This document shows positions 1-7,433 of a stretch of 64,000 nt of DNA, piece by piece (position 1 is the first letter of the stretch; each line of letters begins with the position of its first letter). A program made the translations under genes and the position numbers. A model generated the notes under the pieces. That model was given only the letters and a program-made list of their open reading frames with translations, was not told the origin of the DNA and did not search any database. The stretch is taken from positions 1,178,001 to 1,242,000 of the forward strand of contig NZ_CP053108.1 of NCBI RefSeq assembly GCF_013009075.1. The letters are read 5' to 3'. This stretch comes from Halomonas sp. TA22 (lineage in GTDB: Bacteria; Pseudomonadota; Gammaproteobacteria; Pseudomonadales; Halomonadaceae).

Positions 1-344
1 CTGCGCTCGGTCAGGGTGCCCAATACCAGACTGCTGGAAATCTTGCGCCGATTCAGCATCCACTGTGCTGCCATGGCCAACATGAGGCATGTGAAGCGGC
101 CAAAGGCAAGGCGGTTGATGATCTGGACCGATCGACTGATTTCACTTGCACTTGCACTTGCACCGACCGAGGCATGCTGTCTAGGGTCGGATTCCCCCGG
201 CGTGCTTGAACCAAGGCGATGGGACCACCAGCGGAAGGGCAAGGCTCGCACCATGAACCAGGCGACAGGTAACAGGGCAGCTGCTTCCAATAGCATCAGC
301 TTGCGGTTGGCAGAGAGTTGACGAAAGCGGCGAAATTTACTCAT
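1..344 (-). CDS. Lasso-peptide biosynthesis B2-type protein (transglutaminase-like), partial
   Basis: The first 114 residues lie on the minus strand and the gene runs off the left window edge. The start at 344 follows an AAGGA site with 7 nt spacing; an in-frame ATG at 362 has no such site. The N-terminus is basic, then has a hydrophobic LEAAALLPVAWFMV stretch and LPFRWW, a pattern typical of B2 proteins. The segment TCLMLAMAAQWMLNRR around Cys86 matches the conserved region holding the catalytic Cys of the McjB C-terminal/transglutaminase-like fold. In known lasso systems B2 is the leader peptidase. The His and Asp of the triad would lie outside the window. A (GCAAGT)n-type repeat encodes an Ala-Ser run near residues 61-67. 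Family assignment is by recognition of the pattern; the remaining cluster genes are probably further left. Confidence 0.75.
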   Translation of the reverse strand, partial: MSKFRRFRQLSANRKLMLLEAAALLPVAWFMVRALPFRWWSHRLGSSTPGESDPRQHASVGASASASEISRSVQIINRLAFGRFTCLMLAMAAQWMLNRRKISSSLVLGTLTER

Positions 345-600
345 GGCGATATCCTTGGCCATCGATAATAAGAATGCAGCTATCCATGTGGTGCCTTCCA
401 TTCAGAGCAGTGTTGCCTCTCTGGCTGATAGTGGCTTGTTATCCGTTTGAGGCGTCAGCATGCAGATACTGGAGTGCACCTTTTCGTGCCTGGCGAGAAC
501 ACAAACCTTATGGTAACATAATGTTTCTATAACGTAAGCCTGTGTCATGACCTATGAGGCATCATGGGCCATGATTCAAGACCATGTCAGGGATGATTTC
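345..600. promoter_or_regulatory. Divergent intergenic region between the B2-type gene and the nucleotidyltransferase
   Basis: This stretch separates divergently transcribed genes and should hold promoters for both. The AT-richest part (about 510-535) contains TATAAC and TAACAT elements that could be a -10 box for the rightward genes. No small gene with a ribosome site was recognised here. The exact promoters are not assigned. Confidence 0.35.
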
Positions 601-1800
601 ATGACTGTGCCATCGACTCTTTCCCCGCCGGACACTGCGCTAAGGCTGCTGCTGCTGCTGGCACGATTGGAACTGTCTGAAGCGCAGAAAGAAAGCGTAT
701 TGCAGCTGTGCCAGCAGGTAGACGATTGGGGTGAGGTCATACGCCGTGCTCAAGCATGCTTCTTGTTGCCTCTCGTCTATCGCCATTTGCGCCGTCTGTC
801 ACCTGACAGTATGCCTCCCGAGCAGCTGAATGCCATGAAGTTGAAATGCATGTTTGTGGTGCAGCATGGGCTTCGTGTCGCAGCGGCCCAGCAGTCCCTG
901 GTGCGAGATCTGCTCGAGCCGTTGAAGATACCGCATCTCTTTTTCAAGGGGCCTACGCTGGCAGCGCGCTACTATGATGATCCTGCCATGCGGTTTTGCC
1001 GAGATATCGATGTATTGATCGCTCGTGAGCGCATGGCCGAGCTTATCGATCATGCGTTGGCACAGGGTTATATAGCCCACGACCCCAGTGATTTGAAGCG
1101 TGACCGCACGAGTCTGGAGTTCGTGTCAAAGGTGCGCAAGGTCATTAGCCTTGTCTCTCCCCATGGTGTGTTGATCGAGCTTCATCAGAAGATCGACAAT
1201 ACGGGCTCGATCTATGACTCCAGCAAGCTGATCGCGAATGGAGAGCATTATCGGTTCAATGATACCGCCATCCAAGTCATGCCGACCTCCGAGCTGTTTG
1301 TCTATATCTGTTTGCACCATACCAAGCACTATTGGTCACACTTGCACTGGTTGGCAGATATGGATGCCATTCAGCGTCATGCCGATTTTGACCTTGATGA
1401 GGTCTATCGTCATGCAGAGAGGCTTGATCTCGTCACTACGGTAAATGCATCACTTGAGCTGTATCGCGCGATGGCCACACCAATGCCTTGGGATGAGAAG
1501 ATGCTCTCAGAGCATGGCAAGGAGATGGTCGGCGCATGCCTTGTCGCCCTTCAAGGGGGGTATGAAGCGGAGCTTGAGCTGCGCAAGACCAAAGTGATGC
1601 CGGACTACTCCTTTACCTGGCAGGCCAATATGGCCTACCGCCTGCGCTGGCAATACCTGGGGTGGACGCGCTTTTTCTGGGTCAGCTATGACGACTATCT
1701 TGCCTGGCCGCTGGCACCTAGGTGGCAATGGATCTATCGGGGTACGGGACCATTCCGAAAGGCCTATAAACACTTGGTTGTCGAAAAAGCCTCCACTTAA
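601..1800 (+). CDS. Nucleotidyltransferase family protein (NTP_transf_5 type) of a RiPP locus
   Basis: This 399-residue protein matches the 'uncharacterised nucleotidyltransferase' family that recurs in lasso-peptide and related RiPP clusters. The diagnostic segment is FFKGPTLAARYYDDPAMRF followed by CRDIDVLI: the KG turn and the DxD pair (D135 and D137) that would bind metal and nucleotide in a polymerase-beta-type fold. The start at 601 has AGGGA at 589-593 with 7 nt spacing. An in-frame ATG at 547 would add 18 residues but has no ribosome site. It ends 15 nt before the ABC exporter gene, so the two are probably cotranscribed. Its substrate is unknown; in paeninodin-type clusters related proteins accompany peptide-tailoring kinases. 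Transfer of a nucleotide to the peptide is possible but only inferred. Confidence 0.75.
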   Translation: MTVPSTLSPPDTALRLLLLLARLELSEAQKESVLQLCQQVDDWGEVIRRAQACFLLPLVYRHLRRLSPDSMPPEQLNAMKLKCMFVVQHGLRVAAAQQSLVRDLLEPLKIPHLFFKGPTLAARYYDDPAMRFCRDIDVLIARERMAELIDHALAQGYIAHDPSDLKRDRTSLEFVSKVRKVISLVSPHGVLIELHQKIDNTGSIYDSSKLIANGEHYRFNDTAIQVMPTSELFVYICLHHTKHYWSHLHWLADMDAIQRHADFDLDEVYRHAERLDLVTTVNASLELYRAMATPMPWDEKMLSEHGKEMVGACLVALQGGYEAELELRKTKVMPDYSFTWQANMAYRLRWQYLGWTRFFWVSYDDYLAWPLAPRWQWIYRGTGPFRKAYKHLVVEKAST

Positions 1801-1815
1801 TCAGGGTCTTATCGC

Positions 1816-3642
1816 ATGATAAAAACCGAAAAAGTCATGGCGCCGCTGCTCTCTCTGCGACGTATCTTGCCTATGCTCTGGCAGAGCAGTCCCAAGTGGA
1901 CACTACTCAGCACAATGATGATGGCGCTGGAGGTCACCTTCGGCTTGGCCACGCTCTATTTGCTCAAGCAGTTGGTGGATGTAGTCACTCACATGCTGGG
2001 CGGAGACGGTGGTGGGAGTGGCGTCGGGTTGGAGCAGGTGCTGTGGTATGTGGCCTTGACGGGGGGCGCGACGCTAGCCTTTATTGCCAGTCGGGGCGTC
2101 TCCAGTCTTGCGCGTGAAGCGCAGGGGATGATCGTTGCCGATTATGTCGACCACGAAATGCATACCCGTGCCGTGAATGCCGATCTTGCCTTCTACGAAA
2201 GTCCGCTCTACCACGATACGCTGGAAAGAGCACGCCAATCGGGCAATCAGCGGCCAGCGCAGGTCGTCAGCAACTTGATGATGCTGTGCAAGAACTCCCT
2301 CATGTTGGCCGCCGTCGTCGTTCTCATCGTCACCATCAATTGGCTACTCCTTCCCGTACTGCTGATCGCGATTCTGCCCGCCTTGCTGGTACGTATCTAC
2401 TTCACCCGCTATCTCTACGAATGGCAGCGACGTCGCACACAGCTCGAGCGACGGGCAGGTTATCTTGACTGGTTGATGACCTCGGATGTCAATGCCAAGG
2501 AGCTGCGGCTCAACCAGTTGGGCGACTATCTGAAACGTCAGTATGCCGAGTTGCGCGGCGTGATCAGAAGCGAGCGCATGCGCATTACCCAGCGGCGGAC
2601 CAAGGTTGAGCTTGCCGTTGCGAGCATTGCCTCTATGGCTTTTTTCGGTTCGTTGGCGTATCTCGCCTGGCAAACGGCGGAAGGACGCAACACGGTAGGC
2701 GACCTGGTGTTGTTCTTGCTGATTTTCCAACGTGCTCAAACGATGGGGCAGGAGCTGGTTCAGCAGCTTTCGAAACTCTACGAGGACCACCTCTATATGG
2801 GATTGCTATTCGAGTTTCTCGATATCAAGCCCGTCATTGCCGAACCGGAAGCGCCTCGCACGATCCCCGATACGCTGAAGGAGGGGGTTCGTTTCGAGAA
2901 CGTAGCGTTCAGCTATCCCGGGACCAACAATCAAGTCCTAAAGGGGATCGACCTCTCGATTCGCCCTGGTCAGATCGTCGCCTTGGTCGGGGCCAATGGC
3001 TCGGGAAAGACCTCGCTTATCAAGTTGCTTTGTCGTCTTTATGAACCGACGAGTGGCCGCATTACCCTAGATGGAATCGATGTCAAAGAGTATGGCCTTG
3101 AGGATTATCGTCGGATCTTCAGCGTGATATTCCAGGATTACTCCCACTACGCCACGACGGTACGAGACAATATCCGCTTCGGTGATATCAGACAGCCTGC
3201 CGACACGCCGGCCGTCAGGGAGGCTGCCTTGAAGGCGGGGGCGGATCCATTCATACAGAATCTCAAGAAGCAGTACGATACGCCATTGACACGCATGTTC
3301 GACGATGGGCAGGAGCTGAGCATCGGGCAGTGGCAGAAGGTCGCGCTGGCACGGGCCTTTATGCATCGTTCACATGTCATCATTCTCGATGAGCCGACCA
3401 GTGCCCTGGATCCTGGGGCCGAGTTCGAGCTCTTCGAAAATTTTCGAGAGCGTATCGATCATCGAGGGGCGTTGGTCATCAGTCACCGACTCTCCACGGT
3501 AAGGATGGCGGATTATATCTATGTGATGGATAACGGTGTCATTCGCGAAGCGGGAACCCATGATGATCTGATCCGCGAACAGGGGATGTACAGTGAGCTA
3601 TTCAGCCAGCAGGCGCATTATTATCGGGAAGTCGATGCCTGA
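1816..3642 (+). CDS. ABC exporter, fused membrane and ATPase domains (McjD-like)
   Basis: This 608-residue half-transporter has an N-terminal six-helix exporter domain (about residues 20-330) and a C-terminal ATPase. The ATPase shows Walker A GANGSGKT (392-399), a variant signature LSIGQ (501-505, where LSGGQ is usual), Walker B VIILDEP (521-527) and an SHRLST switch region. There is no N-terminal C39 peptidase domain, so leader removal must be done by another protein, consistent with a B2-type peptidase in the cluster. By analogy with McjD it would dimerise in the inner membrane and export the mature peptide, giving producer immunity. A hairpin follows the gene before the convergent precursor gene. 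The family call is certain; the substrate is inferred from context. Confidence 0.85.
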   Translation: MIKTEKVMAPLLSLRRILPMLWQSSPKWTLLSTMMMALEVTFGLATLYLLKQLVDVVTHMLGGDGGGSGVGLEQVLWYVALTGGATLAFIASRGVSSLAREAQGMIVADYVDHEMHTRAVNADLAFYESPLYHDTLERARQSGNQRPAQVVSNLMMLCKNSLMLAAVVVLIVTINWLLLPVLLIAILPALLVRIYFTRYLYEWQRRRTQLERRAGYLDWLMTSDVNAKELRLNQLGDYLKRQYAELRGVIRSERMRITQRRTKVELAVASIASMAFFGSLAYLAWQTAEGRNTVGDLVLFLLIFQRAQTMGQELVQQLSKLYEDHLYMGLLFEFLDIKPVIAEPEAPRTIPDTLKEGVRFENVAFSYPGTNNQVLKGIDLSIRPGQIVALVGANGSGKTSLIKLLCRLYEPTSGRITLDGIDVKEYGLEDYRRIFSVIFQDYSHYATTVRDNIRFGDIRQPADTPAVREAALKAGADPFIQNLKKQYDTPLTRMFDDGQELSIGQWQKVALARAFMHRSHVIILDEPTSALDPGAEFELFENFRERIDHRGALVISHRLSTVRMADYIYVMDNGVIREAGTHDDLIREQGMYSELFSQQAHYYREVDA

Positions 3643-3684
3643 TATGGCTAGCTTCATCATGTGAGGTAGTGGTTAATCTTAGGT

Positions 3685-3707
3685 TCCCGGGGCGCAAGGC
3701 CCCGGGA
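3685..3707. terminator. GC-rich hairpin between convergent exporter and precursor genes
   Basis: A perfect 8-bp stem CCCGGGGC/GCCCCGGG (3686-3693 and 3699-3706) with loop GCAAG gains a further T-A pair outside. It lies between the 3' ends of the exporter and the precursor and could serve both strands. Neither side has a T-tract, so intrinsic termination is only moderately supported. Confidence 0.4.
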
Positions 3708-3715
3708 GATGAATG

Positions 3716-3889
3716 TCACGACTGACCAATGATATCTTTTTCTTTGTCGTGTCCGCTCCACCACTTCTTTTTCCAATGCCAGTAATAGTGCCACTTCTGC
3801 CCATATAGCGTCTCTTCAACGCTCATGTTGGTCAACTCCGGTGTGACCCACGCACTCTTGCCTTGTTGTGTTGCACGCTCGAGACTCAT
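3716..3889 (-). CDS. Lasso-like RiPP precursor peptide, 57 aa
   Basis: The start at 3889 has a GGAGAG site with 7 nt spacing; a longer in-frame start at 3937 has none. The leader has the lasso-type recognition pattern: W14-V-T-P17-E-L19 (the WxxP/YxxP plus Leu motif bound by the RRE partner) and a conserved Thr in SVEETLYG (T27), which normally lies two residues before the cleavage site. The predicted core therefore starts at Y29 or G30. It carries WHYYWHWKKKWW: five Trp, two Tyr and two His within residues 33-44, plus a Lys run. No Asp or Glu lies at core positions 7-9, so a classical lasso macrolactam cannot form; the first acidic residue is D48. The family of 'lasso leader-containing' peptides with non-lasso cores is the best fit. 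The mature product is unknown. Confidence 0.75.
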   Translation of the reverse strand: MSLERATQQGKSAWVTPELTNMSVEETLYGQKWHYYWHWKKKWWSGHDKEKDIIGQS

Positions 3890-3942
3890 TGAGAAACTCT
3901 CCGTTGTATCCTTTATGAGGCCGCTCGACGGCGGCATTTTCT

Positions 3943-3971
3943 AGGATTGCTCAATTGTGTATAAATGTCAA
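3943..3971 (-). promoter_or_regulatory. Probable sigma-70 promoter of the RiPP precursor
   Basis: On the minus strand a consensus -35 TTGACA (3971-3966) is followed after 17 nt by AATCCT (3948-3943), a weak -10. It would give a leader of roughly 45-50 nt before the ATG at 3889. The precursor thus appears to be transcribed on its own, separately from the exporter and B2-type genes. Confidence 0.5.
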
Positions 3972-4076
3972 TTAAGGTTAATTTTAGTTACATTGCTGAT
4001 AATAAAGTGCGTCATTAATAAGTTGGTAAGCTATCGACAGGAATGGATTCCCGAATGACGATGGAGTAGTAAACGT

Positions 4077-5333
4077 ATGAGGCATCATCTTTGGCGAAGC
4101 ATTAACGGCATACTTCTATTCGCGTTTCTTGCACTGTTGATCGTCTTTCAATGGGCTTATGCCTGGATTCCTCTCATCGCTCTGGGAGTGATGGCGGCGG
4201 GAGTGGCGTGGCGACGAACGTCATGCGGAATGCTCGATCGGGATGATGCTTGGCTGGTCATGAGCTTTCTTGTCTTTGGCTTGGTTTGGCTAATGGATGT
4301 CTGGCGGAGCGGGCAGTGGCCCATGGGGGCGAGGGGGGAGGGGGTGTTGCTTGCTTTGTGGCCATGGTGGGCAGCACTGCTGCTGCTGTGGCTGCGTAGT
4401 TTTGCGCCAAGTGTACGGCTGTTGTGGTGGGGGGTATGCTGCGGAGCCCTTGGAGCCGGTGGCATTGCCATCTTCGAGCGAATGGTATTGGGCCAATCAC
4501 GGGCCAGCAATGGAATGAATGCCATTCCTTTTGGCAACCTGGCGCTGTTATTGGGCACGCTGTCGTTGCTGGCCACGCTCTGGTGCTTGCGCCGTGGTCG
4601 ACCCCAGCGTTGGTGGCTGGTCGCCGCGGCGTCGTTGGCTGCGCTTTTGGGCCTGAGTGGCTCCCTGCTCTCCGGTACGCGGGGGGGATGGATTGCGCTG
4701 CCTCTTCTGCTCCTGCTCGTCTATCGAGCAGCCCTTGGCATCATGCCTGCTCGGCGACTCAATCTATTGTCGTGTGGAGTGATGTTCACAGTGTTGCTCT
4801 TCTCACTGCTTCCGCAAAGCGGCGTGGTTGAGCGGGTGACGCTGGTAGCAAGTGAAGCACAGCGCTACTGGCAGCAGGATCGCCCCGGTAACTCCCTGGG
4901 AATACGTGTGGAGCTTTGGCGCGCAGGCGGCCTGTTGCTGATCGAGCGGCCGCTACTAGGGTGGGGAGAGGGTGGGGTCGAGGCGCAGCGTGACGTGCTT
5001 ATCGCACAGGGCAGGATCTATGACCGGGTGGTCATACATGACCAGTTGCATAACGACATTATCGATACCGCCGCGCGGCGGGGATTAATCGGACTCGCGA
5101 CACTGCTTGTCTTATATGGTGTCCCGCTTTGGCTCTTCTGGTCACGGCTACGGCGGACCGAGGCATGTGCGGGGTTTCAGCTGCTCGCCGTGGCCGGCAT
5201 GATGGTTCCCATTGCCTTCTTTGCATTCGGCATGACGCAATCGATGCTCCGGGATGCGCGTGGGCTGAGCGGGTATCTCGGACTTTGCATTGCCTGCTGG
5301 GTGGCATTGCGAGCCTATGAAAAGCCGCGCTGA
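4077..5333 (+). CDS. O-antigen ligase family membrane protein (Wzy_C domain)
   Basis: This 418-residue polytopic protein has about ten to twelve hydrophobic segments. It shows the Wzy_C/WaaL hallmarks: SGTRGGWIALP after a hydrophobic run, a large periplasmic loop, and HDQLHNDIID, where the conserved His and Asn lie. The family comprises inner-membrane glycosyl or oligosaccharide transferases that act on undecaprenyl-linked sugars. The gene diverges from the precursor across 187 nt and no other polysaccharide gene is in the window. It could belong to the RiPP locus or be an isolated ligase. The family call is firm; the substrate is unknown. Confidence 0.8.
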   Translation: MRHHLWRSINGILLFAFLALLIVFQWAYAWIPLIALGVMAAGVAWRRTSCGMLDRDDAWLVMSFLVFGLVWLMDVWRSGQWPMGARGEGVLLALWPWWAALLLLWLRSFAPSVRLLWWGVCCGALGAGGIAIFERMVLGQSRASNGMNAIPFGNLALLLGTLSLLATLWCLRRGRPQRWWLVAAASLAALLGLSGSLLSGTRGGWIALPLLLLLVYRAALGIMPARRLNLLSCGVMFTVLLFSLLPQSGVVERVTLVASEAQRYWQQDRPGNSLGIRVELWRAGGLLLIERPLLGWGEGGVEAQRDVLIAQGRIYDRVVIHDQLHNDIIDTAARRGLIGLATLLVLYGVPLWLFWSRLRRTEACAGFQLLAVAGMMVPIAFFAFGMTQSMLRDARGLSGYLGLCIACWVALRAYEKPR

Positions 5334-5427
5334 TCGATTCAGGCGGTGGCAGTGCCAAAGCATGGTCTGGGGATCGCGGAATATGTAAAGATGAGGTCTT
5401 TCTCGACAGTAGAGCTAGGAGCCCGTT

Positions 5428-5946
5428 ATGAACGAACGCAACGAAAATAGGCAGGAGCACCGTTTGCGTGAGGGTTACGAGCGTATGCTCGCGCGTATGC
5501 AGGAGGGGGCCGAGGAACTCTCATGGGAAAATCTGCAAAGGGATCTCGACGAGGCGGTGGAGTTCGAGTCCGAACTCGAGGAGTTCACCAAGGACGAACT
5601 GGCACTGCTGCGGGCCTGGGTCGAGCGCGATCTCAAGGATTTGCGTCGCTATCTCTCGGCGGGTGGCAATAGCGTGGCGAGCTGGCTGGGCATCGATCTA
5701 TCGGTACTGTCGCGCCGGGTCAGCGAGGCACTGCTGTCGATTGCCGACCGTAGCCAGATCGAGCGCGAGCGACTGGACGAGGATCTGGAAGCGGCTCAGG
5801 CCGACTACTGCGAGGGGGAGATTGCCGCACCGGGGCGTATGGAGTGCGTGCATTGCGGCGCCCAGGCGACACTTGACGGGGTGCAATTGATCGAACCTTG
5901 TCATCAGTGCGGCCACCGCTACTTTGCCCGTGCCTCGACGGCTTGA
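5428..5946 (+). CDS. Zinc-ribbon protein of the YbeL/DUF1451 family
   Basis: This acidic 172-residue protein has a helical, charged N-terminus (about 1-135) rich in Glu and Arg. Its C-terminal zinc ribbon is ECVHCGA followed by PCHQCGHRYF, giving a C-x2-C...C-x2-C metal site. This layout matches the YbeL-type family, whose function is not known. It has a good AGGAG-like site before the ATG and is convergent with the next gene across 47 nt. No operon partner is evident. Confidence 0.75.
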   Translation: MNERNENRQEHRLREGYERMLARMQEGAEELSWENLQRDLDEAVEFESELEEFTKDELALLRAWVERDLKDLRRYLSAGGNSVASWLGIDLSVLSRRVSEALLSIADRSQIERERLDEDLEAAQADYCEGEIAAPGRMECVHCGAQATLDGVQLIEPCHQCGHRYFARASTA

Positions 5947-5964
5947 TCTCCCGTCATGGTTGCT

Positions 5965-5979
5965 ACAACTGACAGTTGT
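5965..5979. terminator. Short hairpin between convergent genes
   Basis: A 6-bp inverted repeat ACAACT-GAC-AGTTGT lies between the ends of the zinc-ribbon gene and the minus-strand membrane protein gene. There is no T-tract, so a terminator role is only weakly supported. Confidence 0.2.
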
Positions 5980-5993
5980 GTCCTGATCGAATC

Positions 5994-7361
5994 TCACAAC
6001 AGCTGATCGAGCAGGGCGATCGCGGCGACTACCGCCAGTGACATGACGAGGGCATAAGGGGCGTTGAGGCGCATGGTGCGATAGCCACTGATGCCATAGC
6101 GCCCCTGCAGCGAGAGATTGATGCCCGATAACGGTCCCACCGAGGTGCCTACCGCCCAGGAGGCCAGGGACACGAAGGCCAGAAGCGTATAACGGCTGCC
6201 CTCCAGGTCGAGCATCGAGGCCAGTATCGAGACGCCGATGATAGGATGTAATCCTGCAAGCGCGCTAAGCACGATCGCCACATAGCTAAGCGTCGCCTCG
6301 GTCGCCCCGAAATGGGCAAATAACACCCATTCACCACCGGTGGCGGAATCGATCAGCCCCGAAAGCCCCAGCGTGAACAGACCAGCGGCCAGGAACAGCG
6401 TGAGTTCGCCGCGCATGCCGGGTAGCCGTTGGCGGGTATGGTTGAGCAGTCTGCGCCGTGTCCAGGCCACGCCGCGAGGCAGGTTGGTGATCAGTGCCGC
6501 GGCAGGTAGCAGGAAGGTGATGATGCTGACAATGGTCAGCTCCGGCGTCAGACCATAGTGAAACAGCATCACCAGCGCGGCCATGACTATCGGCATCAGC
6601 AGGTTGCCTGGCGACATGGCGAAGCCCGGTGTCATGCTCAGGTCGAAGCGCCGCCCCAGCTCGAAGCTGGTCAACACTCCCGACAGGGCGCCAAGCGGCA
6701 GACCGAATGCCAGGATCCAGGCAAAGTCCATCTGTGGTGCCAGGCTCATGACCACGCCCATCGAAGCGAAGAACGGCGACCAGAACGCGGCACTCGAGAG
6801 GCCTCGGTTGAGCGCGAGCAATTGCGGTTCACTCAGCGATGGTTGGGCCTGGTCACGTTGGCCGGCCTGACTCAGCGCCTTGAGGCGGTCACCGACCATG
6901 AATACCGTGGAGAGGTTGAGGATCGCACCGAGTAGATGCACGCTCAGCCAGGTGCTGGCGGTGCCGCGCCGGCCATTGATAGTGCGCCGTTGTGGCCGAG
7001 CAGGTCCGATCAGGCTAATGAAACTCACCCCGACCAGCATGGCCACCACATAAGTATTGCCATGCAGCATACGAGGCCACGCAATCTCGGCGTGATAGTA
7101 CAGGCTCGCCACCAGCAGCATGCCCAGTCCTAGTCCTGCCAGGATACCCGCCTGGCGACGTGTACGGGTGGGGATGTCGCGCCACAGCAGGAGGACCGCC
7201 AGCCATAGCGCATAGCCGACCGGCAGCGGGCTGAGTGGCGCGCCGGTAAAGAGCAGAATCTGCCACAACAATCCCCCCAAGATGATGAAGCCCGCGCAGG
7301 CCTGGCGAGAGCTGGACGCTTCGATGGGGCCCTGGGTCGGTAGCGCGTCCTGGCGGGGCAT
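5994..7361 (-). CDS. Polytopic membrane protein of unknown function
   Basis: This 455-residue protein has about 12 hydrophobic segments, from FIILGGLLWQILLFTGAPL near the N-terminus to VMSLAVVAAIALLDQLL at the end. The start is supported by AAGGAG with 6 nt spacing. Internal features include HLLGAILNLSTVFMVGDRL, a Gly/Pro-rich SMTPGFAMSPGNLLMP loop, and GTSVGPLSGINLSLQGRYG near the C-terminus. Two such Pro/Gly re-entrant-like stretches recall secondary ion or organic-anion transporters, but I do not recognise the family with confidence. It sits between a zinc-ribbon gene and a LysR regulator, with 72 nt to the latter. It might be a LysR target, which is inference only. Confidence 0.6.
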   Translation of the reverse strand: MPRQDALPTQGPIEASSSRQACAGFIILGGLLWQILLFTGAPLSPLPVGYALWLAVLLLWRDIPTRTRRQAGILAGLGLGMLLVASLYYHAEIAWPRMLHGNTYVVAMLVGVSFISLIGPARPQRRTINGRRGTASTWLSVHLLGAILNLSTVFMVGDRLKALSQAGQRDQAQPSLSEPQLLALNRGLSSAAFWSPFFASMGVVMSLAPQMDFAWILAFGLPLGALSGVLTSFELGRRFDLSMTPGFAMSPGNLLMPIVMAALVMLFHYGLTPELTIVSIITFLLPAAALITNLPRGVAWTRRRLLNHTRQRLPGMRGELTLFLAAGLFTLGLSGLIDSATGGEWVLFAHFGATEATLSYVAIVLSALAGLHPIIGVSILASMLDLEGSRYTLLAFVSLASWAVGTSVGPLSGINLSLQGRYGISGYRTMRLNAPYALVMSLAVVAAIALLDQLL

Positions 7362-7433
7362 TCAGGTCTCCTTGGCAGAGAGTAAGTAAGTTAGCATCCT
7401 ATGGATTCTGGCCCACGGCAAGCGACGTCGCTG

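Noticed and set aside
148-165. Short tandem hexamer repeat inside the B2-type gene
   Set aside because: It encodes an Ala-Ser linker in frame and is too short to be a meaningful repeat element.
16-321. A 101-codon plus-strand frame at the left edge
   Set aside because: The opposite strand encodes a recognisable B2-type protein with a ribosome site, and the plus-strand frame has no such support.
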